The notes under the pieces were generated by a model. The model made no database searches, was not told where the DNA came from, and was given only the letters and a program-made list of their open reading frames with translations. DNA of 64,000 nt from Prorocentrum cordatum. Taxonomy: Eukaryota > Sar > Dinophyceae > Prorocentrales > Prorocentraceae. The stretch's first letter is position 1; the number at the start of each line of letters is the position of its first letter. Location: positions 539,027 to 603,026 of the forward strand of contig CAUYUJ010014271.1 in assembly GCA_963575745.1 (NCBI GenBank), in the 5' to 3' direction. The position numbers and the translations under genes were made by a program. Below are positions 1 to 10,215 of this stretch, piece after piece.

Positions 1-676
1 TTCCAGACTGTGCCCTGTCCAGGGCCAAGCCGCACCAGGCCCTCAATAACCTCGTGAACGCGGTCGCGGGAGCAGCTGGGCCCCAGGGTCTAGAGAGGCT
101 TCAGGTCGGCAACATGCGTGGTGGACTTCAGGTAGCGGCAATTGTGGCGATAGTGCGTAGTGGTGACGTAGCGTCGGTGACGGAATAGCAAAGCCGTGAC
201 TTCAGGGCAAGTCCAAAGACGGGATGGCGAAGGGTTCTCGATTGACCAGTTTACCCCGTACCGAACACAGAAGCAAAATGCTTGCCCCAGCTACGCGCCG
301 GATTGGCCCGGCTAAAGGGGGTGCGCGGCGTGCCGAGATGGGCGCGCCACACCTCGCGGCGAACGATCAGAGAGGGGATCACTTGGATGACGCTCGGGTT
401 GGTCAGATCGCGCCACGGACCCCGTGAGATGTCGACTGGGAGCCAGCTTTGGAAACCCTCGTCGAGGCAGGCGGCCGCGAGGCAAGCGCAGCCGCCATAG
501 AGCTCCAGCACGTTCCGCTGCTGGCACCGGGCGCGGGGCTGAGCGGCGAGGCGATGCGGCCCTGCCCCGCCCGTCGTCAGCGTCAGTCGTGGGTCCAACA
601 CACCTCCGCACTTATTCATGTCAGTCGCGGTCGACGACCGTGGGTCCAACGCTCCTCCTTGCTTGTATATTATCAA
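1..676 (-). pseudogene. Cytosine-5 DNA methyltransferase-like domain of the retroelement, partial
   Basis: Three blocks in order look like a C5-methyltransferase. The first, around 505-443, is a glycine-rich motif I (LELYGG, then CLDEGF) that would bind S-adenosylmethionine, followed by PVDIS. The second, around 335-310, is GTPRTPFS, matching motif IV, where the family has a catalytic Cys after Pro; here the codon is CGC (Arg), one transition from TGC. The third, at 239-207, is ENPSPSRLW, like the ENV/ENP motif VI, but in another frame, so there is a frameshift near 250. The domain is cut by the window edge. DNA methyltransferase capture by retrotransposons, including dinoflagellate ones, is established knowledge. 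This copy looks inactive because of the Cys loss and the frameshift. Confidence 0.55.
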
Positions 677-3130
677 TCGCGGTCGACGACTGGTGGGGCT
701 CGGCTGAGCCGGCTGGCAGGTCGCGGGAGGCTTCTCGCTGCGTCTGGCCTGGTGCCAGCTCGGCCCGCCGCCCTGGAGTCGTAGTCGGTCGGGTTCCGTT
801 TGCTCTCGGAGTACCGGCGGTAGCGCTGGATGCCCGCAGCGAGCTGTCGAGCCGCCGACTGGCGGGCTACCTGCCGCAGGACCGGGTTGGCACGCCTGCC
901 TTTCTCAAAGGCCATCATCGATGACATACTGTCGCCTGTAGAGAGGGCGCGGCACCCATGGGCCGCCTCCGACCGAGTGGCCCGCCTGAGGCCCAGCAAG
1001 GTCGCCCGACCCTCGAAGACGTGGATGGGCGCCGCGAAGAGAAAGGCGCCGCGGACGACCAGCTGCCACCAATGCGCGGCGACGGCCGAGTCGGGGAGGG
1101 CCGGAATGCCGCCGCGACAAGCCGCGGCCGCGGTGGCCTGGTAGTCAATCCTCCCGACGCGTCGGCGCCGCTCGGTGCCGCGCCCGCGAGGCGGTTGGCC
1201 CAGTCCCGCGAAAGCCGCGTCGTCGTCGCCGGCTGCAGAGAAGCTGGCCAGCGCGGCGACCTCAGTGCCCGGGGGGTCGCCCGGGACGCCGGCATACGGG
1301 TCGAGGGCGAAGAAGCGCTGGCGCTCTCGGTAGGCCCCGATGTCACGCAGCTCGTCGGCGTTGATGTGCGATGCGGCCACGGCGCAGCCTCGCATGCTGG
1401 CGTCGGAGCAGCGCGCGCGCGGATGCCAGCTAGCGCCAAGGCCAGGCCCGGCGAGGGGGACCATGACCTTCACGAGGCTCAGCTCGCGCAGCTGCTCGAT
1501 GCTGAACTCGCAGTGCGCGCCCGAGGAGCGCGCGACCCGGCGCCGAGAACTCAGGACAGACAGAGCGGGCCTCACGAGCATGAAGTGGTGCACGACGTGG
1601 CCGAGCAGTGCCCCCATTGCCGATGGAGCGCTGCCGCGGCGGTCTATCGAGGAAGCGACCGCCCGGCGCAGCCGCCAGGCGCGCTCGCGCTGAGGCACCG
1701 CCCGGCCTTGGGCGAAGTCGAAGCGCACGCCGCAACACGCGACGTCCTGCGTCGCAAGGCAGACCTCGTGGAACTGTAGGCCGCGCCTCTCGGACTCGCA
1801 CAGAATGGCCTTCAGCGCTGCATCAACCAGGCTGCGAGGCGACCCTGCCGCGTTCAAGTTGTCGACGTAAGAGGGGCCAGCCAGCTCGCTCGCGCCAAGA
1901 CAGGCGCAGGGAGCTCGCGCAGAAACGATCCTGACGTCGTCGGGCGGGATGGGCAGCACCTGGGCGATGCCGACGCGCGTGGCGTCCTCTGCGATGGCAA
2001 TGCACATGAAAAGTGACCAGCTCCAGCCCGTTGCGAGCCCCTGGAGGCACGGGTGCAAGATGGCGTCAGGGTGCACGATGGTGTCAGACGTGCCCCTGGC
2101 TCGCCTCGTCGTTGACGCAGTCCTCGTCGAACTTGTTGATGGCCATCGGGTAGTCGAAGCATCTCCAACTGCAAACCTCGAGCCACTGCATCTGGTAGAA
2201 AACCCGCCGAAGGTCAGCGCCTGCGCCGTGTTTCCCGGAGTCGCCCTCGCGCTGGAGGTCGGCGTCAAGGCAGAGGTCGCCGCGCGCGGCGGCCGAGCCA
2301 TGCTCGGTCTGAGGGGGGCGCCAGTGCATGGCCGAGGGCCCCCTGCCGTCGATGACCATGAGCAGGGCGCCGTCCTTCTCACCGACAGAGAAGATACCGG
2401 CGCGGGCGCGGCATCGGGCGCGCTCGCGCCCACGCGCCCGATGCGCATGAGCTGCTTGCATAGGTTGAGCCGCAGGGTCGGGTCGCGCGTCCCAGAAGGG
2501 GCGCGCCGACGGCAGCTCGCCCGCCTCGACCATGCCGCCCAGCGCCGCCTGCGAGCGGTAGATGAACTTCTCGGGGCGGTCGATCAGCGGCAGCGGCGAT
2601 GCAGGCGCAGGCGAGCGGACGGGCTGCGATCGGATGCCGCCGTCGAGAACTTCGAGAAGGTGGGGCTCGTAGGGCCGAACAGGCGACGGGCGAGCACTGT
2701 AGATATCTTTCGACTTCAAGATAAAGCGAAGCGCGTCATCGCCGCCCAGGCCGAGGGGCTCGCCGAACGCCGGCACTCGCTGATGAACACGCTGGAACAC
2801 AGATGCTTGGGCGGCGTTCGCCGGGAGAACCGAGGCGAGGCCTCGCGCGGCCGCCAGCGGAACGTCCAGGTCGTTCAGAGCCATGATGGCCTGGTTGCAC
2901 CGCCGACGCACGCCGCGCGAGAGCGAAGGGGCCGTGCTCGTCGGCGACGACCTGCGGAGCAGCGGCAGGGGAAGGGGGTCGCCGTGAGCGCGACCTGTCA
3001 AAAATCGAGGAACCCCTGCGGCATTTTGGCCTCTCGCGCGCCCCCCTTTGAAGCGGACTGCGGATGAGCCACGGGCCGAGCGACGCCAGGGTGCCCGCCG
3101 CCCTCCCGCAGCCCGGCTGGCAGGAACCAT
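673..3130 (-). pseudogene. Reverse transcriptase / RNase H region of the retroelement, frameshifted
   Basis: The fingers lie in one frame (about 2580-2084: FIYRSQAALGG, then GIFSVGEKDG, VIDGRGPS, and a GADLRRVFYQM block like the motif A aspartate region). The palm lies in another frame (2448-673): GWSWSLF at about 2036-2010, the catalytic-type YVDNLN at 1869-1852, then HEVCLATQ, GVRFDF and RAWRLRR blocks typical of these RTs, and CSDAS near 1411-1397 for an RNase H-like fold. At least one frameshift, near 2100, separates fingers from palm. The last 200 residues of the long frame are unrelated in composition and probably not coding. The enzyme would copy the element RNA into DNA. Identification rests on motif order, not on a database match. 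Confidence 0.6.
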
Positions 3131-3228
3131 TGGGCGTCGGCGGCCCGCCGGGGGTCGCCGCGACCGCCGCGCCCGCGCCCGTCGCCCCGGCCGCGCCCGC
3201 GGCCCCTGCCCCGACCGAAGCCAGAGTC

Positions 3229-4399
3229 TCAGTCTCCACCGCTGCCGTCACCGTCGCCGGAGGAGGCGGCCGCCGGGGCCGCGGCCTTGGGCGCGGGTGG
3301 TCTGCTCCTCGCGCCGCTGCCGCTGCTGCTTCGGGGCGAAAGCCCCCTCCTTCTGGATCTGCGCGATGTACTTGGCGTACTCGGGGAGGACGAGGCCGTC
3401 AAACACTCGTTGACGGCAGGGGCGACCACGGCGTCGAGGTCCTGGAATTCAGGGCCCCGAGGACTGCGAGCGACTGCCATCTCAATCTGCACTAGGTAGC
3501 GCGCCAAAATCTCGACACCGACGAGGCTGGGCAGGTTCACCATGTCCTGCTGCTGGAAGGCCTGGAGGGCCTCGGTGAGCCGCCGATGTGAGCGAGTGAT
3601 GTTGCTGTTGGGCGAGATGCCCGACTTGTGAACGAAGTCGAGGTGGTGGCTGACCCACTCCATCCCCGAGGCGCGCAAGGTTCGCATGAACTCGAGGATG
3701 ACTCGCTGGCCGCCGAGGGGGAAAGGTGGGTCGACTGAGACGCGCTGCAACCCGAAGGACTCGGAGAAAAACCTGAAACGCTCCTTGGTGACGTGGTCCC
3801 GGAGATCGCCAGCGACCCGCGGGTCGCGCTTGTGACCTGACACCAGAGCGCGCTCCCAGGAGTCCTTGGTCTGGGCGGGCACGAGCTGGCAAAAAGTCCA
3901 GCAGTCGTCGATCAGCACGAGCGCCCAGAGGTACTCCTCGTCGCTGGCCTGGCCGGGCTGGAGGAAGGAGTTCGCGTCTGAGACGATGTTGGCCGGAACC
4001 TCGTCTCCGAAGCTGCGAGTGGACGGGTCGGCGACTCGCCACGCACCGTCTGGGCCAACTGCCGCGGCGGCCGCTGGGGCTGCCTGGCCCAGCACGAGGG
4101 CCAGCTCACGAGCCTGCTGGCGGACCCGCGCGAGGTCGGCGTCGGGGACGGGATTGTCGAGACGTAACTGTCATTCCATTGAGCCGTTGGAAAAGGGCCG
4201 TCCCGTGCGAGCGCAACCACGCGGTGTGCGTTATGATCGAAGCGATGGACGGAGTAGTCTGGCGTGCATCCGATCCAGCTTCAGGCGTGGGCGTCTGCAC
4301 GATGAGCGGGCGGTGGTGGAAGCGCAACCCTGCTGCGTCGTCTGGGAAGTCGATGAGCACCTGTGCCTCGGGGAGGTCGAGAGTGCGACGTGCCGCCAT
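3229..4399 (-). pseudogene. Gag-like 5' part of the retroelement
   Basis: Two frames, 4399-4106 and 4095-3229, look like one broken protein. The first has a short domain with LPEAQVLIDFPDD. The second is about 290 residues, with helical, acidic blocks (SDANSFLQPGQASDEEYLW, DDCWTFCQLVPAQTKD) and a Ser/Pro/Ala-rich tail. It lies directly 5' of the RT and on the same strand, the position of gag or an RNA-binding ORF in retroelements. No zinc knuckle is seen. A frameshift near 4100 splits it. A host gene is possible but less likely given the neighbour. Confidence 0.45.
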
Positions 4400-4750
4400 G
4401 GCCTTCTCAAGACTGCAAGGCGAGCTCGCTGGGCGTCGCGGGCCCGGCGGAAGAGCTCGAGGGCCGCCCAGCCGCAGGCGCCTCGTGCGCGCAGGTGGTC
4501 ACAGCCGCCGGCGCGCTCCAGCGCCCCGCGTCCCAGGCCGGCGCGCCCCCGCCCGCAGCCGCGAGCCACGCCGTGAGCCAGCCAGGCTGCACGTCAGAGC
4601 GCAGGTCTGGACAGGGCAGGGCGGGTTGGCGGGACAGGGGTGCCCCCGTAGCAACCAGAGCTCCGCGAGCCACCCAGCTGCTGCGAGCACGTCCACGGGC
4701 GCTGCCATGCGGCCGCGGCTCTTGCCAAAAACTTGACCACAAATGCGATC

Positions 4751-5364
4751 GCGGTCGTGCTTAAGACAAGGCGCGAGGCACAATGAACATCATATATATA
4801 TATATATGTATGTATGTATATATATATATATATATCCAACGCTACGACCCCCCCCCAAAAAAAAAATGCGCTCGCGCCCCTGGTTCTTCCTATGGGCAAT
4901 AAGAATAAGCGCAAGATTATGTCTAACGGGCCTCTCGCGCCGCATGGCCTAATCATTCGAATGCCCTTGCGCGCGTGGTGGGGGGTCTGGGGCGCGACCC
5001 ATGTCAAATAATGCCACGCGGGCCTCTGTCGCGCGCCGGCCGCGCGCGCGCCGAACGTTTTTTCACGCTTTCGTCACCAATGCGAGGACCGTCATCATCG
5101 TCGGCGTGATCAGCATCGGCCTCAAAGTCGTCGTTGTCATCATCAGCACCAGCATCGCTACGATCATCCTCGTGTCTACTGTTGTCGACGTTGTCGTGAT
5201 ACCGCGCCCGGCCAGGTCGCCGACTCGCACTGAAGTGCCCGCTGGGAGGTGCCCAGCGGTCAACGCCACCGCGGCCGCGTCTGTCGCGCACGTGCATGCG
5301 CGGGCTAGCGCGGCCGCAGAGATGCACCAGCCAACGCCAAGCAGTCATCGCAATCGCCGCCGCA
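4751..5364. other. Non-coding stretch with (TA)n and a GTC/ATC-rich segment
   Basis: It holds a (TA)n/(TATG)n run at 4789-4838, an A-run at 4856-4866, and GTC/ATC-rich imperfect triplets at 5085-5200. A phrase around GCCCTTGCGCG at about 4963-4974 recurs near 6041. No gene seen. Confidence 0.6.
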
Positions 5365-5778
5365 GGGGGTTATGAAAACCTAGTTGCGGGTGGGTGGGTG
5401 GGATGATTGCGCGAGCAGTGGAACTGACAACTTACTGCGAACAGACATTTGTTGCACCAGATAGGTTGCCCAACATATATCGAGCAACATTCATGGCACC
5501 GAATCGGTTGCACCACATCGGATGCCCGCCGATGTTGAACAACATAAGTCTGCACCACATAAATTCTCCTTTCTCAAAACAGAATAGACTCTCCCCCCCC
5601 CGGCGTTATCACATCACTTTTCGGGTACGGAAATCATGTATGATTATGACCACAGGTCCATCTTAGATATGAAATCACAATGTCCCAGGCCAACCGGTAT
5701 CCCCCCCTGAGGTTCCCTTCTGAAAAACACTATGCGGTGACATTTATTGTTCTAACATCGCACTTGTCACGAATCCCA

Positions 5779-6250
5779 CTACAAAAAACGGGACGAAGCG
5801 CGCACGCGCGCGTTGTCGCGCGCACATGCCGAAATCCTTCAAAAACCTTCGGTGCCTGAAGGATTTCGCAATCGAGTTCCCAAAACACATACAAAAACAC
5901 AGGGTTTCGCAACACTGATTTGCTAAAAAGCTTCCGCGCGAGCTCTTGCGAAATCTTAAGAAAACCATGCGTTTTTTTCAAGATTTTCACAAAATGCTAT
6001 TGAACGGGCTTCTCGCGCGCGAATGTCGAAATCTGTCGAACGCCCTTGCGCGTGTGCTGTCGCGAGAATCCTCCGCAACAAAAATGAGACGAAGTGCAGA
6101 CACGCGCGTCGTCGCGCGCGTACGCCGAAAACCTTCAAAACTCATCGGTTTCCGAAGGACTTCAAAATCGTGCGTCCAAAAAAACCTACAAAAGCACAAG
6201 GCTTCGCAACACGGATGTTCAACAAAAGCGTGCGCGCGTGCGCTCTTGCG
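5779..6250. repeat. Two diverged direct copies of a 170-bp segment
   Basis: About 5779-5946 and 6077-6250 align along their length: ACAAAAA, GACGAAG, GTCGCGCGC, CCGAAA, CCTTCAAAA, ACAAAA and CTTCGCAACAC occur in the same order. Short open frames here come from this repeat and are not taken as genes. Confidence 0.6.
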
Positions 6251-6780
6251 TCGTCGTTGTCGCCGTCGTCGCCGTCCTCCCTCCTCCCGCGTCGTCGTCG
6301 TCGTCGCCTACGTCGTCCTCTGGCTTTCCTCGTGTTCGTCGTCATCGTCCTCTTTGGCGTCGTGGTCGGTTCCGTCGTCGTTGTCGCCGTGGTCGTCCTT
6401 CCTCCTCCTCCCTCGTCGTCGTCGTCGTCCTCGTCGGCGTCTCGTCGTCGTCCCTCCTATTTCGTCGCCGTCGTCGTCGTCGTCGTTGTCGTCGTCTTCT
6501 TCCCTCCTCCCTCGTCGTTGTCGTCGTCGGCGTCGCCGTCCTTCCTCCTTCTTCGTCGTTCGCGTCGTCGCCGTCCTCCCTCCTCCCTCGCCGTTGTCGT
6601 CGTTGTCGTCGTTGTCGCCGTCGTCGTCCTTCCTCCTCCCTCGTCGTCGTCTTCGTTGGCGTCGTCGTCGTCGTCTTCGTCGTCGTCGGCGTCGGCGTCG
6701 TTGTCGTCGTCGAAGTCGTCGGAGACGTCGTCGGTGTCGTCGTAGTCGTTGTCGTCGGTGTCGTCGTAGTCGGTCTTAAG
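6245..6780. repeat. Imperfect (GTC)n triplet array
   Basis: More than 500 bp of GTC/CTC/GTT triplets. It is unlike the purer (CTC)n tracts elsewhere and like 62580-62815. Open in several frames only because of triplet composition. Confidence 0.85.
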
Positions 6781-6935
6781 AGGTTTTGCAAACCAAGTTG
6801 CGAATGGGTGGGTGGGATGCTTACAAGAGCGTGGGCTGTGTCAAATAATGTGTAAAAATCAACTGCACCGCGTAGATTGCACCACATGTATCGCACGACT
6901 TCCGTCGCACAGCATCGACGGCACCATCTATACTC

Positions 6936-7759
6936 TATATTGCTAGACACACACACACACGCAGTTGGTGTCCGCGCTGGGTCACATATTACTATTCAGT
7001 AGTTGCAACGGGAGGGGATTGCCAATCCTCCTCCTCGAGGCCCCTTCCTTGCCCTGCCCTGCCCCCCCCCTCCCTCGCCGCTTGGGCAATCTGGGCAAGG
7101 AAAAAAAAAAGAGAGGAGACACAGGCCGCCTGCTGCTCCCATTTGCCGCACGCGCGGTCCACGGTGGAGGTGGACCACGGCCGCTCTCCCAGCTCCTGCG
7201 GGCGAGGAGGAGGAGGAGGAGGAGGAGGAGAAGGAGGAGGAGGGGGGGTGGGGGGTGGGAAAGGAGGGGAGGGGGAGGAGGAGGAGGAGGAGGAGGAGGA
7301 GGAGGAGGAGGAGGAGGAGGAGGAAGCCTTGGCAGTTCGGTTACCTCTGTCTCGGTGCAGGGCAGAGGCTGCTCGCCTGAAACTCGAGCTTGGGTCTGCT
7401 GGCTGAGTCATTTGGCGTGGCAGAGGGATGCCTGCGGGACCCAAGGGCTTATAAGGCCTCGCGGGCCCGCTTCGACACTGGACCGAAAATCCCTCCAACG
7501 CGTAAGGCACAGAACGGGTGGGAGGTTATCGCACACTGGCGCATCCCCCCCACTCTCGGGCGAGGTCAAATCGATTCTGCAAATCTCATAGACTTCTATA
7601 CGTATAGCCGCTGCAAGAGTGGCGCACTCTCCCCCCGCTCACTACATCCTCCACCCAGTCATCTCCGCTTGCCTGATGGCCTAACGCCAGTTAGGCGTTG
7701 AAGTAATTCTGCTGCTCTCACACTGCCTGCTGCTGCCTGGCGCCTCAATCCTCGAATGT
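6936..7759. other. Non-coding stretch with a (GGA)n tract
   Basis: Contains (AC)n at 6951-6961 and a (GGA)n/G-rich tract at 7203-7325. Otherwise nothing convincing. It is downstream (3') of the minus-strand exon at 7760-8038 and could hold its 3' untranslated region. Confidence 0.5.
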
Positions 7760-8038
7760 CTACGCCATGCCCTGCCTCTGGCGCACGTACTTCTGCACTT
7801 GCCGCTCGAGCGCTGTCGGTGGCGGAGCTCCCACGATCGCGACGCCCCCTGTTGCCTGCATCGCTGCGTATATCATGGCCCTGATCTGAGGGATGCTGAG
7901 CGGTTCCAGCTTGATCGGGCTCTCGGTGTTCCCGGCTCGGATCTTGTTGATCTCGTCTTCCGTGTGGCTGTTGAACGGGCTGAGGCCGAGCGGTTTGAGC
8001 ATGATGTGTACCTTCCACCGCTCCTGCTGTCCATTTTC
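7760..8038 (-). CDS. Last exon of an unidentified protein (92 residues)
   Basis: The exon starts right after a strong 3' splice site, (CTC)n followed by CCCCTATCAG, and runs open to TAG at 7762-7760. It reads ENGQQERWKVHIMLKPLGLS, then NSHTEDEINKIRAG, PIKLEPLSIPQIRAMIY, and ends RQRQGMA. Composition is balanced and unlike the repeat-derived frames around it, with an amphipathic C-terminal half, so I take it as truly coding. I do not recognise the family. The upstream exon is not fixed; candidates are the acidic frame around 8450-8340 (runs of Glu/Asp from GAG triplets) and segments between fold-back elements up to 10 kb. Confidence 0.6.
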   Translation of the reverse strand, partial: ENGQQERWKVHIMLKPLGLSPFNSHTEDEINKIRAGNTESPIKLEPLSIPQIRAMIYAAMQATGGVAIVGAPPPTALERQVQKYVRQRQGMA

Positions 8039-8098
8039 CTGATAGGGGAGGAGGAGGAGGAGGAGGAGGAGGAGGAGGAGGAGGAGGAGGAGGAGAGC
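8039..8098 (-). repeat. (CTC)n tract acting as polypyrimidine tract of an intron
   Basis: On the minus strand about 17 CTC units end in CCCCTATCAG at 8039, directly before the exon 8038-7760. This is the 3' end of an intron whose donor was not located. Confidence 0.65.
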
Positions 8099-8584
8099 CG
8101 GCAGGCCTGCCGTGGACCGAACACAGCGCAGCCGGATCGGCTCGGAAGCGGATCGGACCGCCAGCGCATCGCCCCGCAGCGGGCGGGATCGAAGCCGGAC
8201 CGCCGCGCCGGGCTCCGGCTGGCCCCGGCCGGTGCCGGCGACCCGGAGGGGCGCGCCGCGGGCGAGAGGCGCGGGGGCCCGTGGAGCACCAGGGCGCCCT
8301 GTTTTCGTTGGAGGAGGGTGAAGGGGAAGGGCGGGGTCCTCCCGCTCATCCTCGTCCTCCTCGTCCTCCTCGTCCTCGTCCTCGTCCTCCTCCTCCTCCT
8401 CCTCCTCCTCCTTGTCCTCCTCCTCCTCCGAATCGGAGTCGCGGCCCCAGGCGGCGAATCGAGGCGCAGCGAAGCGGCGAACGGGTGTGCGCCTCCCTCG
8501 CTGGGGGCATCGACGACACCTCGGTGGGCCCCGCCGCCCGAGAGGAGGAGGAGGAGGAGGCCGACGACAACCGTGAGGGAGCCC
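8099..8584. other. GC-rich segment with a CTC/GTC triplet block
   Basis: Holds an impure (CTC/GTC)n block at 8344-8430. In one minus frame it encodes a long acidic run (DSDSEEEEDKEEE and so on). It could be an exon of the gene ending at 7760, but triplet composition alone can explain it. Confidence 0.3.
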
Positions 8585-8735
8585 TGTGGCACACAAGTTA
8601 ATAGGCACAGATGACAAGATTCCCCAAATCTTTTCCAATAGTTTCGGGGTCTGTGTCTTCCCCTCCACTTCCCATATTTTCTGGGGAATCGACGATTTAA
8701 TTGTGCCTGTATGTTTTTTCCCTCCTGAAATCAGG
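8585..8735 (-). mobile_element. Fold-back element family III, copy 1
   Basis: Shares the order CACACAAGT, CCCACTTCCCATATTTTC, GGAATCGACGATT and a TGTGCCTGTATGTTTTTT end with copies at 9729-9897 and 44200-44372. The ends are loosely inverted (ACACA... and ...TGTGT). A (GGA)n tract follows at 8738-8767. Confidence 0.65.
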
Positions 8736-8952
8736 AGGAGGAGGAGGAGGAGGAGGAGGAGGAGGAGGTGGAGGTCGCAGCTCGCGGCTCGAATTCGCGC
8801 GGCCTGGCGCGGCTTGGTGCGCTGCCGCAGAGACAGGGCAGAGGGACTGGGCCGCGACTGGGGACCCCGATCCGGTGCCGTGACAGACGTCGCGGTGACC
8901 TCGGAATGCCCCAGAACCTCACCGCAGGGTCCGTCACAGCACGGCTGTGGGA

Positions 8953-9112
8953 TAGGTTGGGCATGTCCTCCTAGAGGTGGACTTTGGAAGAATATGGAAA
9001 AGCTCAGGAAGCATTCAAACACAATCAACAAATTATAAAAAAAAAGAAAAAAAACAATCGTCCTCCTACTATGTTTTACTGCTCCTCCTGTAGAGGGACA
9101 TGCCCGACTTAA
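8953..9112 (-). mobile_element. Fold-back element family II, copy 1 (160 bp, 8-bp duplication)
   Basis: The ends are inverted repeats (TAGGTTGGGCATGTCC at the left; GGACATGCCCGACTTAA at the right). It is flanked by CTGTGGGA (8945-8952) and CTGTAGGA (9113-9120), an 8-bp target duplication with one mismatch. On the minus strand both flanks end in ACAG, as a 3' splice site would. Same family and size as 39502-39660. Confidence 0.75.
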
Positions 9113-9237
9113 CTGTAGGACCTCGGCGAACGGCCCAAGTCCCCCACTGCCGTGCGGCCACCCAAAAGCCCCAGCGACTCACCGCACGGTGTGTTCACCG
9201 CGCAGTGCGGGGCCCCCCGACGCAAGTCAAGATCAGA

Positions 9238-9350
9238 ACACCGGCATGCACACAACCTCTCGGACGCCCGCGCGGACTTCTGGGATCGGCGCTGCACCCC
9301 CTCCCTGGCGCACGGAGCGCAGCAGGGGCGGCGCCAGAGGCGCCGCCAGG
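9238..9350 (-). mobile_element. Fold-back element family I, partial copy
   Basis: Has the family core (CCGCGCGGA, then GATCGGCGCTG, CCCTCCCTGGCGC, GGCGCCGCC) but no clear second arm. Confidence 0.55.
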
Positions 9351-9728
9351 ACCGTCGCACGCCTCTGCTGCTGGGGACGTGTCCTCTTCGTGCACGGCAG
9401 GCTCGTGCCGTGCCGATTTCGGCGCTGGTTTCTGGGGAGTAGGAGGAGGAGGAGGAGGAGGAGGAGGAGGAGGAGGAGGAGGAGGAGGAGGAGGAGGAGG
9501 AGCGGCGGGGGCCGCTCCACCTCGAACGACCCGCCAAGTCCGAGACGTCAGCTCGTGCGGCATCGACCGATTCCGGGTCGCGGGCGGCGTTCCGCGCTGA
9601 ATGCCTAGCGGCGCGGTTGCCGCCCGCCAGCACGAAGCGAGCCTACCGTGAGAGGGGGGGGTCCAGGCTGCAGGGAGATTTTGAGCCCCCCTGGGCCAAA
9701 CGGCTCCCGAGGGGTCCCATTCAAACTT
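9351..9728. other. Segment with (GGA)n tract and possible minus-strand exon
   Basis: The (GGA)n tract at 9440-9503 reads on the minus strand as (CTC)n ending CTACTCCCCAG at 9434, a good 3' splice site. The following 80 bp is open (KPAPKSARHEPAVHEEDTSP in one frame) until the element at 9350. An exon is possible but unproven. Confidence 0.35.
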
Positions 9729-9897
9729 TTGAAGGGGCCCTAGGACACACACATAAATACACACAAATAAAAAGATTCGCCATAGTTTCCCATAGTGTCT
9801 GGGTTGTTGTCTTCCCGCCCACTTCCCATATTTTCCCATATTTTCTAAGGAATCGACAATCAATTGTGTCTGTGTGTTTTTGTTCCCCCCTGAACTT
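9729..9897 (-). mobile_element. Fold-back element family III, copy 2
   Basis: Core as in copy 1, with TAAATACACACAAAT near one end and TTGTGTCTGTGTGTTTT near the other. AACTTTT occurs just outside both ends (9724-9730 and 9893-9899), a possible target duplication. Confidence 0.65.
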
Positions 9898-10215
9898 TTT
9901 TCTGTGACGTCGGCGGCGAGGCAGGGGCAACCTGCACCAGCGGCAAGCGACTCGGGGCAGCCGGGGGGCGAGCTGGCCAGCAGGCAGGGGGAGAGGAGGA
10001 GGCAGACGGAGCGGCCGCAGAGGAAGGGGAGGGGGGCAGGGGGCACTCAGAGGTCCCATGCAAGCCTGACGAGACTGCGGAGGCGGCCTCTGCGCAGAGG
10101 CGGCCGACCTCGGGGCCAGCGGCCCTTCTCGTCGGGAAGCGCAATCGGCTTCGCGCCAGGCTGCTCGCGCTGGGGAGCCCAGGGAGCCTTGAGGGGTCGT
10201 GAGGGATGAGGAGTC
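9898..10215. other. GC-rich segment between two fold-back elements
   Basis: Open in several minus frames after the 3' splice-like site at 10216, so an exon may start here, but no frame has convincing protein character. Confidence 0.3.

Larger units (their letters stand above)
1..4750 (-). mobile_element. Decayed retroelement with gag-like, RT/RNase H and DNA methyltransferase-like parts
   Basis: Read on the minus strand, the order is a gag-like region (4399-3229), reverse transcriptase fingers and palm (about 2580-1850), a connection/RNase H segment (about 1500-1350) and a cytosine methyltransferase-like domain (about 510 to the left edge). The reading frame changes several times, so the copy is dead. 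The RT style (GWSW motif, YVDN at the catalytic position, SDAS in the RNase H part) resembles DIRS-like or related elements of dinoflagellates, but no tyrosine recombinase or LTR is visible here, so the class is open. The right end, near 4750, is placed only by loss of coding signal. The element continues beyond base 1. Confidence 0.6.
5365..6935. repeat. Duplicated block: G-rich phrase plus TTGCACCACAT repeats, seen twice
   Basis: At 5376-5404 and 6792-6820 there is the same phrase, AGTTGCG, then two GGGT units and GGGATG. About 60 bp later each copy has loose repeats of TTGCACCACAT (5451-5570 and 6862-6930). Each copy also follows a GTC-triplet segment. This looks like an old duplication of a unit of about 1.4 kb. 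Confidence 0.55.

Noticed and set aside
673-2448. 591-codon minus frame as an intact protein-coding gene
   Set aside because: Only the middle matches a reverse transcriptase; both ends are in the wrong frame for the neighbouring RT blocks, so it is part of a broken retroelement.
4726-4746. Possible spliced-leader relic at the 5' end of the retroelement
   Set aside because: Only about 13 of 20 positions match, which is not distinguishable from chance.
5063-5375. Small secreted or membrane protein frame
   Set aside because: The hydrophobic run (VVVVIIS and so on) comes from GTC/ATC triplets; the same DNA is open on both strands.
6023-6956. Ser/Val/Arg-rich frames of 200-277 codons
   Set aside because: (GTC)n triplet array open in every frame.
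7203-7325. CRISPR or satellite array
   Set aside because: Simple (GGA)n tract without spacers.
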